Source: Bacteroidia bacterium
GTDB lineage: Bacteria > Bacteroidota > Bacteroidia > Flavobacteriales > Flavobacteriaceae
Direction: 5' to 3'
Length of the DNA: 64,000 nt
NCBI GenBank assembly: GCA_030428865.1
Contig: JAUIEK010000004.1
Location: forward strand, 124,001-188,000
Translations under genes and position numbers: made by a program
The notes under the pieces: model-generated
What the model was told of the DNA's origin: nothing
The model's input: only the letters and a program-made list of their open reading frames with translations
The model's database searches: none
Shown: positions 28,570 to 36,970 of the stretch, piece after piece
How positions within the stretch are numbered: the stretch's first letter is position 1
Layout of the letters: each line of letters begins with the position of its first letter

Positions 28570-29371
28570 TTTCTTCTAATTTTTCGATTTCCTTTTTGTG
28601 TTTATTACTGATAACGTATACATGATTTAAATTGCTCATATCGTTAAAGAGTTCTATTTCTAAAACACTAGAAGTGGTCGTTTTTTGATTGACAGAAGTG
28701 ACTTTTCCTATCAAAATCCCTTCAGGAAAAACAGTAGACATTCCTCCTGTAATAATAGTATCGCCAATATTTACGACTGCTTGTCTAGGAACATCTAATA
28801 GCTGAACTTTATTATAATTTTTTCCATTCCACGTTAGTGTACCAAAGTGGTTGCTGTTTTTTAACTTGGCATTAATTTTAGTGTTAAGATTGAGTATGGA
28901 CTGCACACGAGCATACCTTGAGGAAACTTTTTCAGTAATGCCTATAATTCCCAAAGAACTTACAACAGCCATTTCGGTGTTAACACTATCATTTAACCCA
29001 GAATTGATGGTTAAAAAATTATGAGAGTCTGAGTATGAGTTTTTTATAACTCTAGCTGTTTTGTATTGAAACTGGGGAAAATTATTGGAAGTAACAAAAT
29101 TTGTGTCAATGGCATTTTTATAGTACTCTATTTTCTCTCTTAGCATTTTATTTTCGTTAGCTAATGCTTCATTTTCTTGCTTTAAGGAAAAATAATCTTT
29201 CAGGTTAGTAACTTTTTCATAGAATCCACCTGTTATAAAATTTGCAGAACTTACAAACTTCTCTCTATGAAAATTATAATTTTGAATAATTAAGAAAGCA
29301 GCAACTGACTCAAGAAATATAAAAAATATGAAAAAACGATATTTTTTAAAGATATAATTGAGTAATTGCAT
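28562..29371 (-). CDS. mreC: Rod shape-determining protein MreC
   Basis: 269 residues. A single N-terminal membrane segment (about 10-30) is followed by a coiled coil (about 55-90, 'LKQENEALANENKMLREK') and the beta-barrel domains with 'VSSLGIIGITEKVS' and 'DTIITGGMSTVFPEGILIGKV' in shortened view. It is periplasmic and activates PBP2. Downstream of mreB by 22 bp; overlaps mreD. Confidence 0.94.
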   Translation of the reverse strand: MQLLNYIFKKYRFFIFFIFLESVAAFLIIQNYNFHREKFVSSANFITGGFYEKVTNLKDYFSLKQENEALANENKMLREKIEYYKNAIDTNFVTSNNFPQFQYKTARVIKNSYSDSHNFLTINSGLNDSVNTEMAVVSSLGIIGITEKVSSRYARVQSILNLNTKINAKLKNSNHFGTLTWNGKNYNKVQLLDVPRQAVVNIGDTIITGGMSTVFPEGILIGKVTSVNQKTTTSSVLEIELFNDMSNLNHVYVISNKHKKEIEKLEENE

Positions 29372-29393
29372 TGACTAATTTAGGTTGTTTTAA

Positions 29394-30422
29394 TTATTTC
29401 ATTAAAACATTTTTATACTTATCTAATTCTTTAAGAGCAATTCCTGTACCTCTAACAACTGCTCTTAGAGGATCTTCGGCAACATAAACGGGTAAATCTG
29501 TTTTTCTAGAAAGACGTTTGTCTAAGCCTCTAAGCATAGAACCTCCGCCGGCTAAATAAATACCTGTATTGTATATGTCTGCAGCTAATTCTGGTGGTGT
29601 TTTAGAGAGTGTTTCCATAACAGCATCTTCAATTCTTAGAATTGATTTATCTAGAGCTTTGGCAATCTCTCTATGTGAAACCTGAATTTGTTTTGGCTTA
29701 CCACTTAATAAGTCTCTTCCTTGCACAAGCATATCTTCTGGAGGATTATCAAGATCTTCTGTTGCAGCACCAATTTGAATTTTAACTTTCTCTGCAGTAG
29801 TTTCACCAATATATAAATTATGCTGTGTTCTCATGTAATACATAATATCACTGGTAAACAAATCTCCTGCTACTTTTACAGATTGATCACAAACAATTCC
29901 GCCAAGAGCAATTACAGCAATTTCGGTTGTTCCTCCACCAATATCTATAATCATATTCCCTTTGGGCTCCATGATATCAATTCCAACACCAATAGAAGCG
30001 GCCATAGGTTCATAAATCAAATAAATTTCTTTTGCATTCATATGGCGAGCAGAATCTTGTACAGCTCGTTTTTCAACTTCGGTAATTCCTGAAGGAATAC
30101 AAATAACCATTCTTAATGCAGGAGGAAATAATTTCTTTTTAATAGCAGGAATTTTCTTTACAAATTCCTTAATCATTTCTTCGGATGCTTGAAAATCTGC
30201 GATAACTCCGTCTTTTAAAGGTCGGATTGTTTTAATGTTTTCATGCGTTTTCCCTTGCATCATGTTGGCTTCTTTTCCAGTAGCTATAATTTTTCCTGTC
30301 ATGCGATCTCTAGCTACAATAGACGGACTATCGATAACAACTTTTCCGTTGTGTATTATTAAAGTGTTTGCAGTACCAAGATCAATAGCAATATCTTCCG
30401 TCATAAAATCAAAGAAACCCAT
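29394..30422 (-). CDS. mreB: Actin-like cell-shape protein MreB
   Basis: 342 residues. The actin-fold ATPase motifs are clear: phosphate 1 'DLGTANTLI', connect/phosphate 2 'IDIGGGTTEIAVI', and the adenosine motif 'GIYLAGGGSMLRGLDK'. It forms membrane-bound filaments that steer the elongation machinery. It heads the mreBCD-mrdA-rodA run, about 70 bp downstream of purH. Confidence 0.97.
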   Translation of the reverse strand: MGFFDFMTEDIAIDLGTANTLIIHNGKVVIDSPSIVARDRMTGKIIATGKEANMMQGKTHENIKTIRPLKDGVIADFQASEEMIKEFVKKIPAIKKKLFPPALRMVICIPSGITEVEKRAVQDSARHMNAKEIYLIYEPMAASIGVGIDIMEPKGNMIIDIGGGTTEIAVIALGGIVCDQSVKVAGDLFTSDIMYYMRTQHNLYIGETTAEKVKIQIGAATEDLDNPPEDMLVQGRDLLSGKPKQIQVSHREIAKALDKSILRIEDAVMETLSKTPPELAADIYNTGIYLAGGGSMLRGLDKRLSRKTDLPVYVAEDPLRAVVRGTGIALKELDKYKNVLMK

Positions 30423-30493
30423 AAAGAAACTTAATGTTTAAAGTGAATAAAATTTTACAAATCTCGTAAAAGTAAACATTTTTTTAATTAATC

Positions 30494-32020
30494 TTAATGT
30501 TTAAAATGTCTGATTCCAGTCACAACCATTGATAAGTTATTTTTATTGCAAAAATCAATGCTAAGTTGATCTTTAATTGAACCGCCAGGTTGTATTACAC
30601 TTGTTATTCCTGCATTAGCTGCAATCTCTACGCAATCGGGAAAAGGAAAGAATGCGTCGCTTGCCATAACAGCTCCATTTAGAGAAAATTTAAAACTAGT
30701 TGATTTTTCAATTGCTTGTTTTAGAGCATCAATTCTGCTTGTTTGTCCTGTTCCACTGGCACACAGTTGCTTATTTTTTACCAAAACAATTGTGTTTGAT
30801 TTTGTGTGCTTGCATATTTTTGAAGCAAATAACAAATCTTCTAATTCTCGTTCTGAGGGTTTTTTAGTAGTAGCATAAGAAAGATTTTTGATCGAATCTG
30901 TTGCTTGATCTTTATCTTGGACTAAATAACCGTTTAATGCTGTGCGAATTGTTTGCTTACTTACAGTAGTTGGTTTTTGAATTAAAATAATTCGATTCTT
31001 TTTTTCTTGTAAGATATTCAACGCTTCTTCTTCGTAAGAAGGAGCGATTACAACTTCACAAAACAACTGATGAATTTCTTCTGCTGTTTGTTTATCTATT
31101 TTGGTATTGGTAATTAGTATGCCTCCAAAAGCAGAAACAGGATCACCTGCGAGTGCATCAACATACGCTTTGTATACAGTTTCTCTTTGAGCAAAACCAC
31201 ATGCATTATTGTGTTTTAGAATGGCAAAAGTGGGTAATTCTCCCGCAAACTCATTTATTAAATTTACTGCAGCATCAACATCTAGTAAATTGTTATAACT
31301 CAATTCTTTTCCATGAAGTTGATCAAACATGGCATTTAAGTCTCCATAGAAATATCCTTTTTGATGCGGGTTTTCTCCGTAGCGCAATGTTATAGATTGA
31401 GATTCACTAATTTTTAATGTAGTTTCTTCTTCATTAAAATAGTTAAAGATAGCAGTATCGTAATGTGATGATATGTTAAAAGCTTTAGCAGCCAGTTTTT
31501 TTCTGTCTGATAAACTAGTTTCTCCTTTTTTATTTTCTAATAATTCTAAAAAATCAGGATATTGATTCATTGATGAAACAATGACTGTGTCCTTAAAATT
31601 TTTAGCGGCAGCTCTGATAAGAGAAATTCCACCAATATCAATTTTTTCAATAATGTCTTGCTCAGAAGCTCCAGAAGCAACTGTTTTTTCAAAAGGATAC
31701 AAATCAACGATTACTAAATCAATCTGAGGAATGTTATATTCTTTAAGCTCTTGTATGTCACTCTCATTTTCTTGACGATTTAAGATGCCGCCAAAAACTT
31801 TTGGATGTAGTGTTTTTACTCTTCCTCCCAAAATTGAAGGGTAAGAGGTTACATCTTCTACAGGAACTACGTTTATTCCTAAATTTTTAATGAAATTTTC
31901 AGTACCACCAGTAGAATAAATAGTAATACCTAAATGATCAAGTTGTTTTACAATGGCTTCTAAACCATCTTTATGAAATACAGAAATTAAGGCGGATTTA
32001 ATTTTTTTTAAGTTGCTCAT
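30494..32020 (-). CDS. purH: Bifunctional AICAR transformylase / IMP cyclohydrolase
   Basis: 508 residues from the Met at 32020; a longer start six codons upstream (32038) lies inside a hairpin and is less likely. The N-terminal MGS-like domain (1 to about 190, 'SALISVFHKDGL', 'YSTGGTENFIK', 'GRVKTLHPKVFGGIL') is IMP cyclohydrolase. The C-terminal domain (about 200-508, with 'KHNNACGFA' and 'SDAFFPFPDCVEIAA') formylates AICAR. It performs the last two steps of purine synthesis. It lies upstream of the mre genes on the same strand and may share their transcript. Confidence 0.95.
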   Translation of the reverse strand: MSNLKKIKSALISVFHKDGLEAIVKQLDHLGITIYSTGGTENFIKNLGINVVPVEDVTSYPSILGGRVKTLHPKVFGGILNRQENESDIQELKEYNIPQIDLVIVDLYPFEKTVASGASEQDIIEKIDIGGISLIRAAAKNFKDTVIVSSMNQYPDFLELLENKKGETSLSDRKKLAAKAFNISSHYDTAIFNYFNEEETTLKISESQSITLRYGENPHQKGYFYGDLNAMFDQLHGKELSYNNLLDVDAAVNLINEFAGELPTFAILKHNNACGFAQRETVYKAYVDALAGDPVSAFGGILITNTKIDKQTAEEIHQLFCEVVIAPSYEEEALNILQEKKNRIILIQKPTTVSKQTIRTALNGYLVQDKDQATDSIKNLSYATTKKPSERELEDLLFASKICKHTKSNTIVLVKNKQLCASGTGQTSRIDALKQAIEKSTSFKFSLNGAVMASDAFFPFPDCVEIAANAGITSVIQPGGSIKDQLSIDFCNKNNLSMVVTGIRHFKH

Positions 32021-32023
32021 GTG

Positions 32024-32042
32024 TTGCTTGTTAAGCAAGCAA
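32024..32042 (-). promoter_or_regulatory. Hairpin immediately upstream of the purH start codon
   Basis: A perfect 7-bp inverted repeat (TTGCTTG / CAAGCAA, 5-nt loop) ends 3 nt before the purH ATG at 32020 on the transcript. It lacks the T run of a terminator. Its position would hide or present the ribosome landing site, so it may control translation. Confidence 0.45.
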
Positions 32043-32109
32043 AGCTACTAAAACCCGACTATTTGAACAATAGAATATCACTGAATATTTAACTAATAAT
32101 TGATTAAAA

Positions 32110-32235
32110 TTATTCTGAGTTTTCTAAGAATGACCGAAACCAGTAAACAAATTTCATATATAGAGATTCTTTTTTTTCTGTAGTACTAGAATTGTGTGTT
32201 AAAGTGCTTGTTCCAGATGAATGCTCGTTCCCCAT
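32110..32235 (-). CDS. Small ORF, 41 residues, unknown
   Basis: It lies in a 320-bp gap without any other gene, between purH and the GAF gene. It has an ATG (32235) and a TAA stop, reads 'MGNEHSSGTSTLTHNSS...' and ends in an amphipathic stretch 'MKFVYWFRSFLENSE'. There is no signal peptide and no Shine-Dalgarno, which Flavobacteria often lack. No TAnnTTTG box was found upstream. Composition (Ser/Thr-rich start, aromatic helical end) looks protein-like rather than random. The remainder of the gap (32236-32358) is AT-rich with nothing recognised. Not confirmed. Confidence 0.4.
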   Translation of the reverse strand: MGNEHSSGTSTLTHNSSTTEKKESLYMKFVYWFRSFLENSE

Positions 32236-32358
32236 AACTTGATAAAATGTTATAAAACTGTAATATAAATGTTAAGAAAATAAATTATAATCATTTGATT
32301 ATCTGGGGCTTGAAAGTAGTATTTTTTTTAACATCTCACAACGATATTACTATGTTTT

Positions 32359-32811
32359 TTAATAAATTTTAGAAACTTCATTGCAAACAAATTCCAAAAG
32401 CTCTTCATCTTTTTTTGTAAAAGGATTTTTAGTGTGAGAGTCAATATCTATTTGACCAATATTTTCTCCATTAACAAAAATGGGGATTACAATTTCAGAC
32501 TTCACTTTCCATCCACAAGAAATATAATTATCTTGTTCTGAGACATCTTGCACAACAAAATTTTGATTACTTACAGCTACTTGCCCACAAATTCCTTTTC
32601 CAAATGGAATAATTGTATGCTCTGTTGGTTCTCCAGTATACTGAGCTAGCTTTAGCTCATTTTTATCTCCGTTTTTAAAATAGAAACCAACCCAATCGTA
32701 ATACGAAACTTGTGAGGAAAGTAAATCACAAATCTTTTGTAGTGTATCATCTTTACTACTGGTGTCGTTAATAATTGTACGTACTTCTTGTTTTAAAAAA
32801 TCTATATTCAT
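32359..32811 (-). CDS. GAF-domain protein, free methionine-R-sulfoxide reductase-like
   Basis: 150 residues making up a single GAF domain. The pattern 'GKGICGQVAVSNQNFVVQDV', 'NYISCGWKVKSEIVIPIF', 'GQIDIDSHTKNPFTKKDEE' is that of fRMsr (YebR-type), which reduces free methionine-(R)-sulfoxide. Cys75 and Cys99 have the 24-residue spacing of the catalytic pair in the E. coli enzyme. The third cysteine, ten residues before the first, is His65 here. The gene is divergent from xrtF. Confidence 0.82.
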   Translation of the reverse strand: MNIDFLKQEVRTIINDTSSKDDTLQKICDLLSSQVSYYDWVGFYFKNGDKNELKLAQYTGEPTEHTIIPFGKGICGQVAVSNQNFVVQDVSEQDNYISCGWKVKSEIVIPIFVNGENIGQIDIDSHTKNPFTKKDEELLEFVCNEVSKIY

Positions 32812-32854
32812 GTTTTTTGGCTACTTTTAAGCGTAAAAGTAATTCAAAAACTTC

Positions 32855-33391
32855 GTGAACAAACAAAGGAAAGCAGTTCTTTTTTTAGTCAGATTTTTTG
32901 CTGTTTATTTCTTGTTATTTTCTGTGTACTCATGGTATTTACAATCAAATCAGAAAAAAGAGCCCTTTTATCAATGTGCTTCTATTACAACTTTTGTGGC
33001 AAAGCAAGCTGTAGGATTAATGAACGTTCTTGAAGCCAATGCTTATTATCAACAACATGAAAAAGAATTATCTGTTAAGATCATTTACAAAAATCGTTAT
33101 GTTGCTAGAGTTATAGAAGGCTGCAATTCGCTTAGTGTTATCATTTTGTTCTTGTCTTTTATAGTTGCTTTTAGAGGATCCATTCTTAATACTACATTAT
33201 TTGGAATAATAGGATCTACCATTATCTATGGAATTAATATTTGCAGAATAGCATTGTTAACATTTTTACTAGATCGATTTCCAAATCAAGAGAGTTTTCT
33301 TCATAATTTGATTTTTCCTGCTATTATATATGGAGTTACTTTTTTACTATGGGTTCTATGGGCTCAAAAATTTTCTAGCCTAAAAAAATGA
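32855..33391 (+). CDS. xrtF: Exosortase F family protein
   Basis: 178 residues from a GTG start; no ATG fits. It is an integral membrane protein with about five to six segments. The exosortase catalytic residues are visible: Cys90 in 'EGCNSLSVIILFLSFIVAFRG' (shown in part), Arg131 in 'ICRIALLTF', and His150 in 'ESFLHNLIFP'. Exosortases cut C-terminal sorting tags after export and pass the protein to a surface polymer. XrtF is the Bacteroidota family, and no substrate is established for it. It overlaps its partner gene by 4 bp (ATGA). Confidence 0.9.
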   Translation: MNKQRKAVLFLVRFFAVYFLLFSVYSWYLQSNQKKEPFYQCASITTFVAKQAVGLMNVLEANAYYQQHEKELSVKIIYKNRYVARVIEGCNSLSVIILFLSFIVAFRGSILNTTLFGIIGSTIIYGINICRIALLTFLLDRFPNQESFLHNLIFPAIIYGVTFLLWVLWAQKFSSLKK

Positions 33392-33819
33392 GTAAACCAT
33401 TAAAAATAGCATTTATCATTTTTCTGTTGGGTCTTTTGTTTTTAATTAGGAATTTTGAAACGATTCTTTTTTACGATCCTCTACAAGAATATTTCAAAAA
33501 TGATTATCTATACGGAGAATTTCCAGATTTTTTGGTAGGTAAACTGTTAGTTAGTTTATCTCTCAGATACTTTATGAATACAGTAATTTCTCTAGGTGTT
33601 TTATGGATTTTATTTAAGAAAAGGTATCTCGTTTTTTCGGTTAGGTTTTATGCAATATCATTTTTTGTTTTAATAGGAATGTTTTCAGCTTTGCTGCTAA
33701 ATAAATTTCAAATTGGGTATTTACTTCCTTTTTATATTCGAAGATTTTTAATTCATCCTCTCTTTTTGTTTTTGTTAATTCCTGCTTTTTTCTATCAGAA
33801 AAAGTTTAGAGAAGATTAA
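33388..33819 (+). CDS. Exosortase F system-associated membrane protein
   Basis: 143 residues, about four membrane segments. It begins 'MSKPLKIAFIIFLLGLLFLI' and contains 'RNFETILFYDPLQEYFKNDY' and 'FYIRRFLIHPLFLFLLIPAF', which match the protein family that always sits beside XrtF (the TIGR04127 type). The start overlaps the xrtF stop as ATGA, so the two are translationally coupled. Its function is unknown; it might help XrtF recruit a substrate. Confidence 0.87.
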   Translation: MSKPLKIAFIIFLLGLLFLIRNFETILFYDPLQEYFKNDYLYGEFPDFLVGKLLVSLSLRYFMNTVISLGVLWILFKKRYLVFSVRFYAISFFVLIGMFSALLLNKFQIGYLLPFYIRRFLIHPLFLFLLIPAFFYQKKFRED

Positions 33820-33822
33820 CAA

Positions 33823-33851
33823 TTGTTTTTAGAAAAAACGCTGTAATTTTG
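33823..33851 (+). promoter_or_regulatory. Promoter of the HYC_CC_PP/TonB/HMA module
   Basis: TTG at 33823-33825 and TAATTTTG at 33844-33851 with an 18-bp spacer. The -7 box ends 4 bp before the GTG start codon, so the transcript should begin at or within the first codons: either leaderless translation or use of the TTG at 33868. The promoter separates this module from xrtF. Confidence 0.65.
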
Positions 33852-33855
33852 TCGT

Positions 33856-34269
33856 GTGAATAGAGCATTGCTAAAAATAAAAGCTGTTTTACTATCGTTG
33901 TTGCTTCTCTTAGCATCAAACACGTATGCTATTACTTCTCACTTTTGTGGTAGTTTTTTAGTAGATGTTTCTTTAGTAGGAAATGTTGCGTCTTGCAGTA
34001 TGGATGTGTCTGGTGATGATTGTGATTCTGAAGTTAATTTCTCTCAAAACTGCTGTAAAGATGTTGTGCAAGTTATTGACTACGAACTCGATTCATCTAC
34101 TCCAAAGTATCAAAAAAATCTTATAGAAAAGAATGTTGTTTTTCTATTTCTAAGTTCATATTTAGCTATTTACCCAGAACAAGATCTAGAAAAACCACCT
34201 TTAAAAGATACTCCGCCACCTGATTCTGAAAGAGATTTTCAGGTCTTATTTCAAACATTTTTAATTTGA
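33856..34269 (+). CDS. HYC_CC_PP-family secreted protein
   Basis: 137 residues from a GTG start (an in-frame TTG at 33868 is an alternative that fits the promoter better). A signal peptide ends near 'LLASNTYAIT'. The family pattern is present: His-Phe-Cys in 'TSHFCGSF', a further Cys pair 'NCCKDVV', and the proline cluster 'DTPPPDSE' near the C-terminus. Other Cys residues (in 'ASCSMD' and 'DDCDSE') make it Cys-rich. The function is unknown. It precedes a TonB receptor and two heavy-metal-type proteins, which suggests a metal role. Confidence 0.82.
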   Translation: MNRALLKIKAVLLSLLLLLASNTYAITSHFCGSFLVDVSLVGNVASCSMDVSGDDCDSEVNFSQNCCKDVVQVIDYELDSSTPKYQKNLIEKNVVFLFLSSYLAIYPEQDLEKPPLKDTPPPDSERDFQVLFQTFLI

Positions 34270-34356
34270 TTTTTAACATCTAACAGTGTGTTTTTCTCTG
34301 TGCTAAATTTATGGAGAAAAGAAATAGTTATTAAAAAAATCAAATTATAAAAATCC

Positions 34357-36600
34357 ATGAAAAATATTATTATCAGCTTATGTATGCTGATATCTTTTAC
34401 AGCAATAGCGCAAACAAATTTTATCCAAGGAAAAGTTTTAGAAAAGTCAATTTCCAAGGAAATCATTCCTCTAGAGGGAGTTAACGTTTATTGGTTAAAT
34501 ACAAGCATAGGAACTACAACAAATCAAAATGGAGAATTTTCAATTGCTTACAAGCCTTCATATACCAAACTAATTATTAGTTATGTTGGTTATAAAACAG
34601 ATACAATAGAGGTTGTTGATAAACAATTTATTACTCACTATTTAAGTTCAGAGAGAGATTTAAAAGAGATTACAATAACGAGTAAAAAGAAAGCAACTCA
34701 AAAATCTTTTTTACAAACACAAAATGTGTTTACTGTGAACAGTGATGAATTATTAAAGGCAGCCTGTTGTAATTTAGCAGAAAGTTTTGAAACCAATCCA
34801 TCGATAGATGTTAATTTTTCTGATGCATTAACAGGAACAAAACAAATTCAAATGCTAGGTTTAAAAAGTCCATATTTGCTAATATCACAAGAAAATATTC
34901 CATCTATTCGCGGAGCTTCTCAGGTATATGGAATGACTTTTATTCCTGGAACTTGGGTAGAGAGTATTCAAATAACGAAAGGAGCAGGAAGTGTTATTAA
35001 TGGTTTTGAGAGCATTTCAGGACAAATTAATACAGAGTTGGTAAAGCCGTTTACAGATAAGTCATTTTTTTTGAATTCGTACGCAAACTTATCAGGAAGA
35101 TTTGAGTTGAATGCACATGTAAATCAACAAGTATCAGAAAAATGGCATACGGGTTTGTACGTGCATGGTAATATGAGAAACCAAAAAAATGATAGAAATG
35201 ATGATGGTTTTTTAGATAATCCGTTAATGAATCAAATTAACGTAATGAACCGTTGGCAATACTTAGATTCAGAAAAAGGATGGGTGAGTTTTATTAATGT
35301 GAGATTTATGAATGATGAAAAACAAACAGGAGAAAAAGTGTTTGATCCTAAAAATGATAAAGGGAGTACTACTGTTTGGGGAAGTGAAATTGACACAAAA
35401 AGATTTGACAGTTCATTCAAATTAGGATATGTGTTTCCAGAGCTGCCTTATCAAAGTTTTGGCTTTCAACTAGCATATAGCATTCACGACCAAGATTCGT
35501 ATTTTGGATTGAATACCTACGATATACAACATCAAAGTTTATATTCTAATTTTTTATTCAACTCAATTATTGGAGATACAAGGAGTAAGTTTACCACAGG
35601 AATTAATTTTACACATGATACTTATAATGAGTTGGTAAACACAATTGATTATTCTAGAAATGAAACTTCAGGCGGACTTTTTTTTGAATATGCATACGAT
35701 GATTTAGAAGATTTTAGTTTTACAGCAGGATTACGTCTTGATACGCATAATTTACTGGGAACTTTTTTAACACCTAGATTACATATGCGATATGTGCCTT
35801 GGGAACGAGGAGTCTTAAGAGCATCAATAGGTCAAGGGAGAAAAAGTGCCAATATTTTTGCAGAGAATCAACAATTATTTGCTAGTTCAAGGCAAATTAA
35901 TATTCAAGATGCAGGTGGTAAAATCTATGGTTTAGACCCAGAAGTTGCTTGGAACTATGGAGTTTCTTTTTTGCAAGGATTTAACCTGTTTGATAAAAAA
36001 GGAGATGTTTCTGTAGACTTTTATAGAACTCAATTTCAAAATCAAGTAGTTGTAGATTGGGAAAATCCGCAGGAAATATCATTTTACAATTTACAAGGTG
36101 ATAGCTATGCCAATAGTTTTCAAACAGAAATCAATTACAATTTGGCAAGGCATTTTGATGTGAGATTAGCCTACAAGTATTATAATATAGAAACTGATTA
36201 TGATTCTGGAAAACAGGTAAAGCCATTAACGCCAAACCATAGATTTTTCGCAAATTTATCATACGAAACCCACCAAAAAGATAATGGAGCTATTTGGAAG
36301 TTTGATGCTACATACAATTTTATAGGAGAACAACGTTTACCAAATACAGCAGGTAACCCATCTATTTATCGATTGGATGAATATTCACAAGCTTATAGTT
36401 TGCTGAATTTTCAAGTAACAAAAGTATTTAGCAAAAAGTTTGAAATATATACGGGAGGGGAAAACATAACAAACTTCCAGCAGAAAAATCCTATCTTAGC
36501 TAGCGACGATCCTTTTGGTGATTATTTTGATAGCACCATTGTGTATGGTCCAATATTTGGTCGGATGTTTTATGCAGGATTGCGTTATAAAATAGATTAA
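34357..36600 (+). CDS. TonB-dependent outer-membrane receptor, probably for a metal
   Basis: 747 residues. A signal peptide ('MKNIIISLCMLISFTAIAQ') is followed by a carboxypeptidase-D regulatory-like domain (about 24-105, 'GTTTNQNGEFSIAYK'), then a plug (about 130-240, 'QIQMLGLKSPYLLISQENIP') and a 22-strand barrel ending in 'GRMFYAGLRYKID'. The plug start has the cysteine pair in 'KAACCNLAESFETNPSIDV', typical of receptors next to HYC_CC_PP proteins. The substrate is not shown by sequence. The neighbours (HMA and heavy-metal-binding proteins) point to copper or a similar cation, which is inference. Confidence 0.85.
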   Translation: MKNIIISLCMLISFTAIAQTNFIQGKVLEKSISKEIIPLEGVNVYWLNTSIGTTTNQNGEFSIAYKPSYTKLIISYVGYKTDTIEVVDKQFITHYLSSERDLKEITITSKKKATQKSFLQTQNVFTVNSDELLKAACCNLAESFETNPSIDVNFSDALTGTKQIQMLGLKSPYLLISQENIPSIRGASQVYGMTFIPGTWVESIQITKGAGSVINGFESISGQINTELVKPFTDKSFFLNSYANLSGRFELNAHVNQQVSEKWHTGLYVHGNMRNQKNDRNDDGFLDNPLMNQINVMNRWQYLDSEKGWVSFINVRFMNDEKQTGEKVFDPKNDKGSTTVWGSEIDTKRFDSSFKLGYVFPELPYQSFGFQLAYSIHDQDSYFGLNTYDIQHQSLYSNFLFNSIIGDTRSKFTTGINFTHDTYNELVNTIDYSRNETSGGLFFEYAYDDLEDFSFTAGLRLDTHNLLGTFLTPRLHMRYVPWERGVLRASIGQGRKSANIFAENQQLFASSRQINIQDAGGKIYGLDPEVAWNYGVSFLQGFNLFDKKGDVSVDFYRTQFQNQVVVDWENPQEISFYNLQGDSYANSFQTEINYNLARHFDVRLAYKYYNIETDYDSGKQVKPLTPNHRFFANLSYETHQKDNGAIWKFDATYNFIGEQRLPNTAGNPSIYRLDEYSQAYSLLNFQVTKVFSKKFEIYTGGENITNFQQKNPILASDDPFGDYFDSTIVYGPIFGRMFYAGLRYKID

Positions 36601-36602
36601 TT

Positions 36603-36968
36603 ATGAAAAAAATAATTTTAGTAGTAACGTTAATGGTGGCAGCAGTTACTCAAGCTCAAAAGCTAAAAAAGAGTGCTAAACTTACAATAGAAGTAGATGG
36701 AGTTTGTATGATGTGTAAGGAACGAATAGAAAAAGCAGCTTTAAAAACAAAGGGTGTAAAATTTGCGTTGTGGAATGTTAAAACTCATATGCTTAGTTTA
36801 ATTATAGATGAACGTAAAACAAATAAGAAGTTGATTCAACAAAATATTGCAGCACTGGGTCATGATACAAAAGATGTTAAAGCCACTAAAGAAGCCTATG
36901 AATCTGTAGATCCTTGTTGTAGATACAGAGACGAAGAGGTTGTTAAGAATCATAAAAAAAATAATTAA
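36603..36968 (+). CDS. Secreted HMA (heavy-metal-associated) domain protein
   Basis: 121 residues. A signal peptide ('MKKIILVVTLMVAAVTQAQ') makes it periplasmic. The HMA fold (about 25-90) carries 'GVCMMCKERIEKAA', in which Met-Cys-X-X-Cys is changed to Cys-Met-Met-Cys, still with a CxxC pair. A second Cys pair ('DPCCRYRDEE') lies near the C-terminus, followed by a Lys/His/Asn tail. It probably binds Cu(I) or a similar soft cation. The gene starts 2 bp after the TonB receptor stop. Confidence 0.85.
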   Translation: MKKIILVVTLMVAAVTQAQKLKKSAKLTIEVDGVCMMCKERIEKAALKTKGVKFALWNVKTHMLSLIIDERKTNKKLIQQNIAALGHDTKDVKATKEAYESVDPCCRYRDEEVVKNHKKNN

Positions 36969-36970
36969 TA

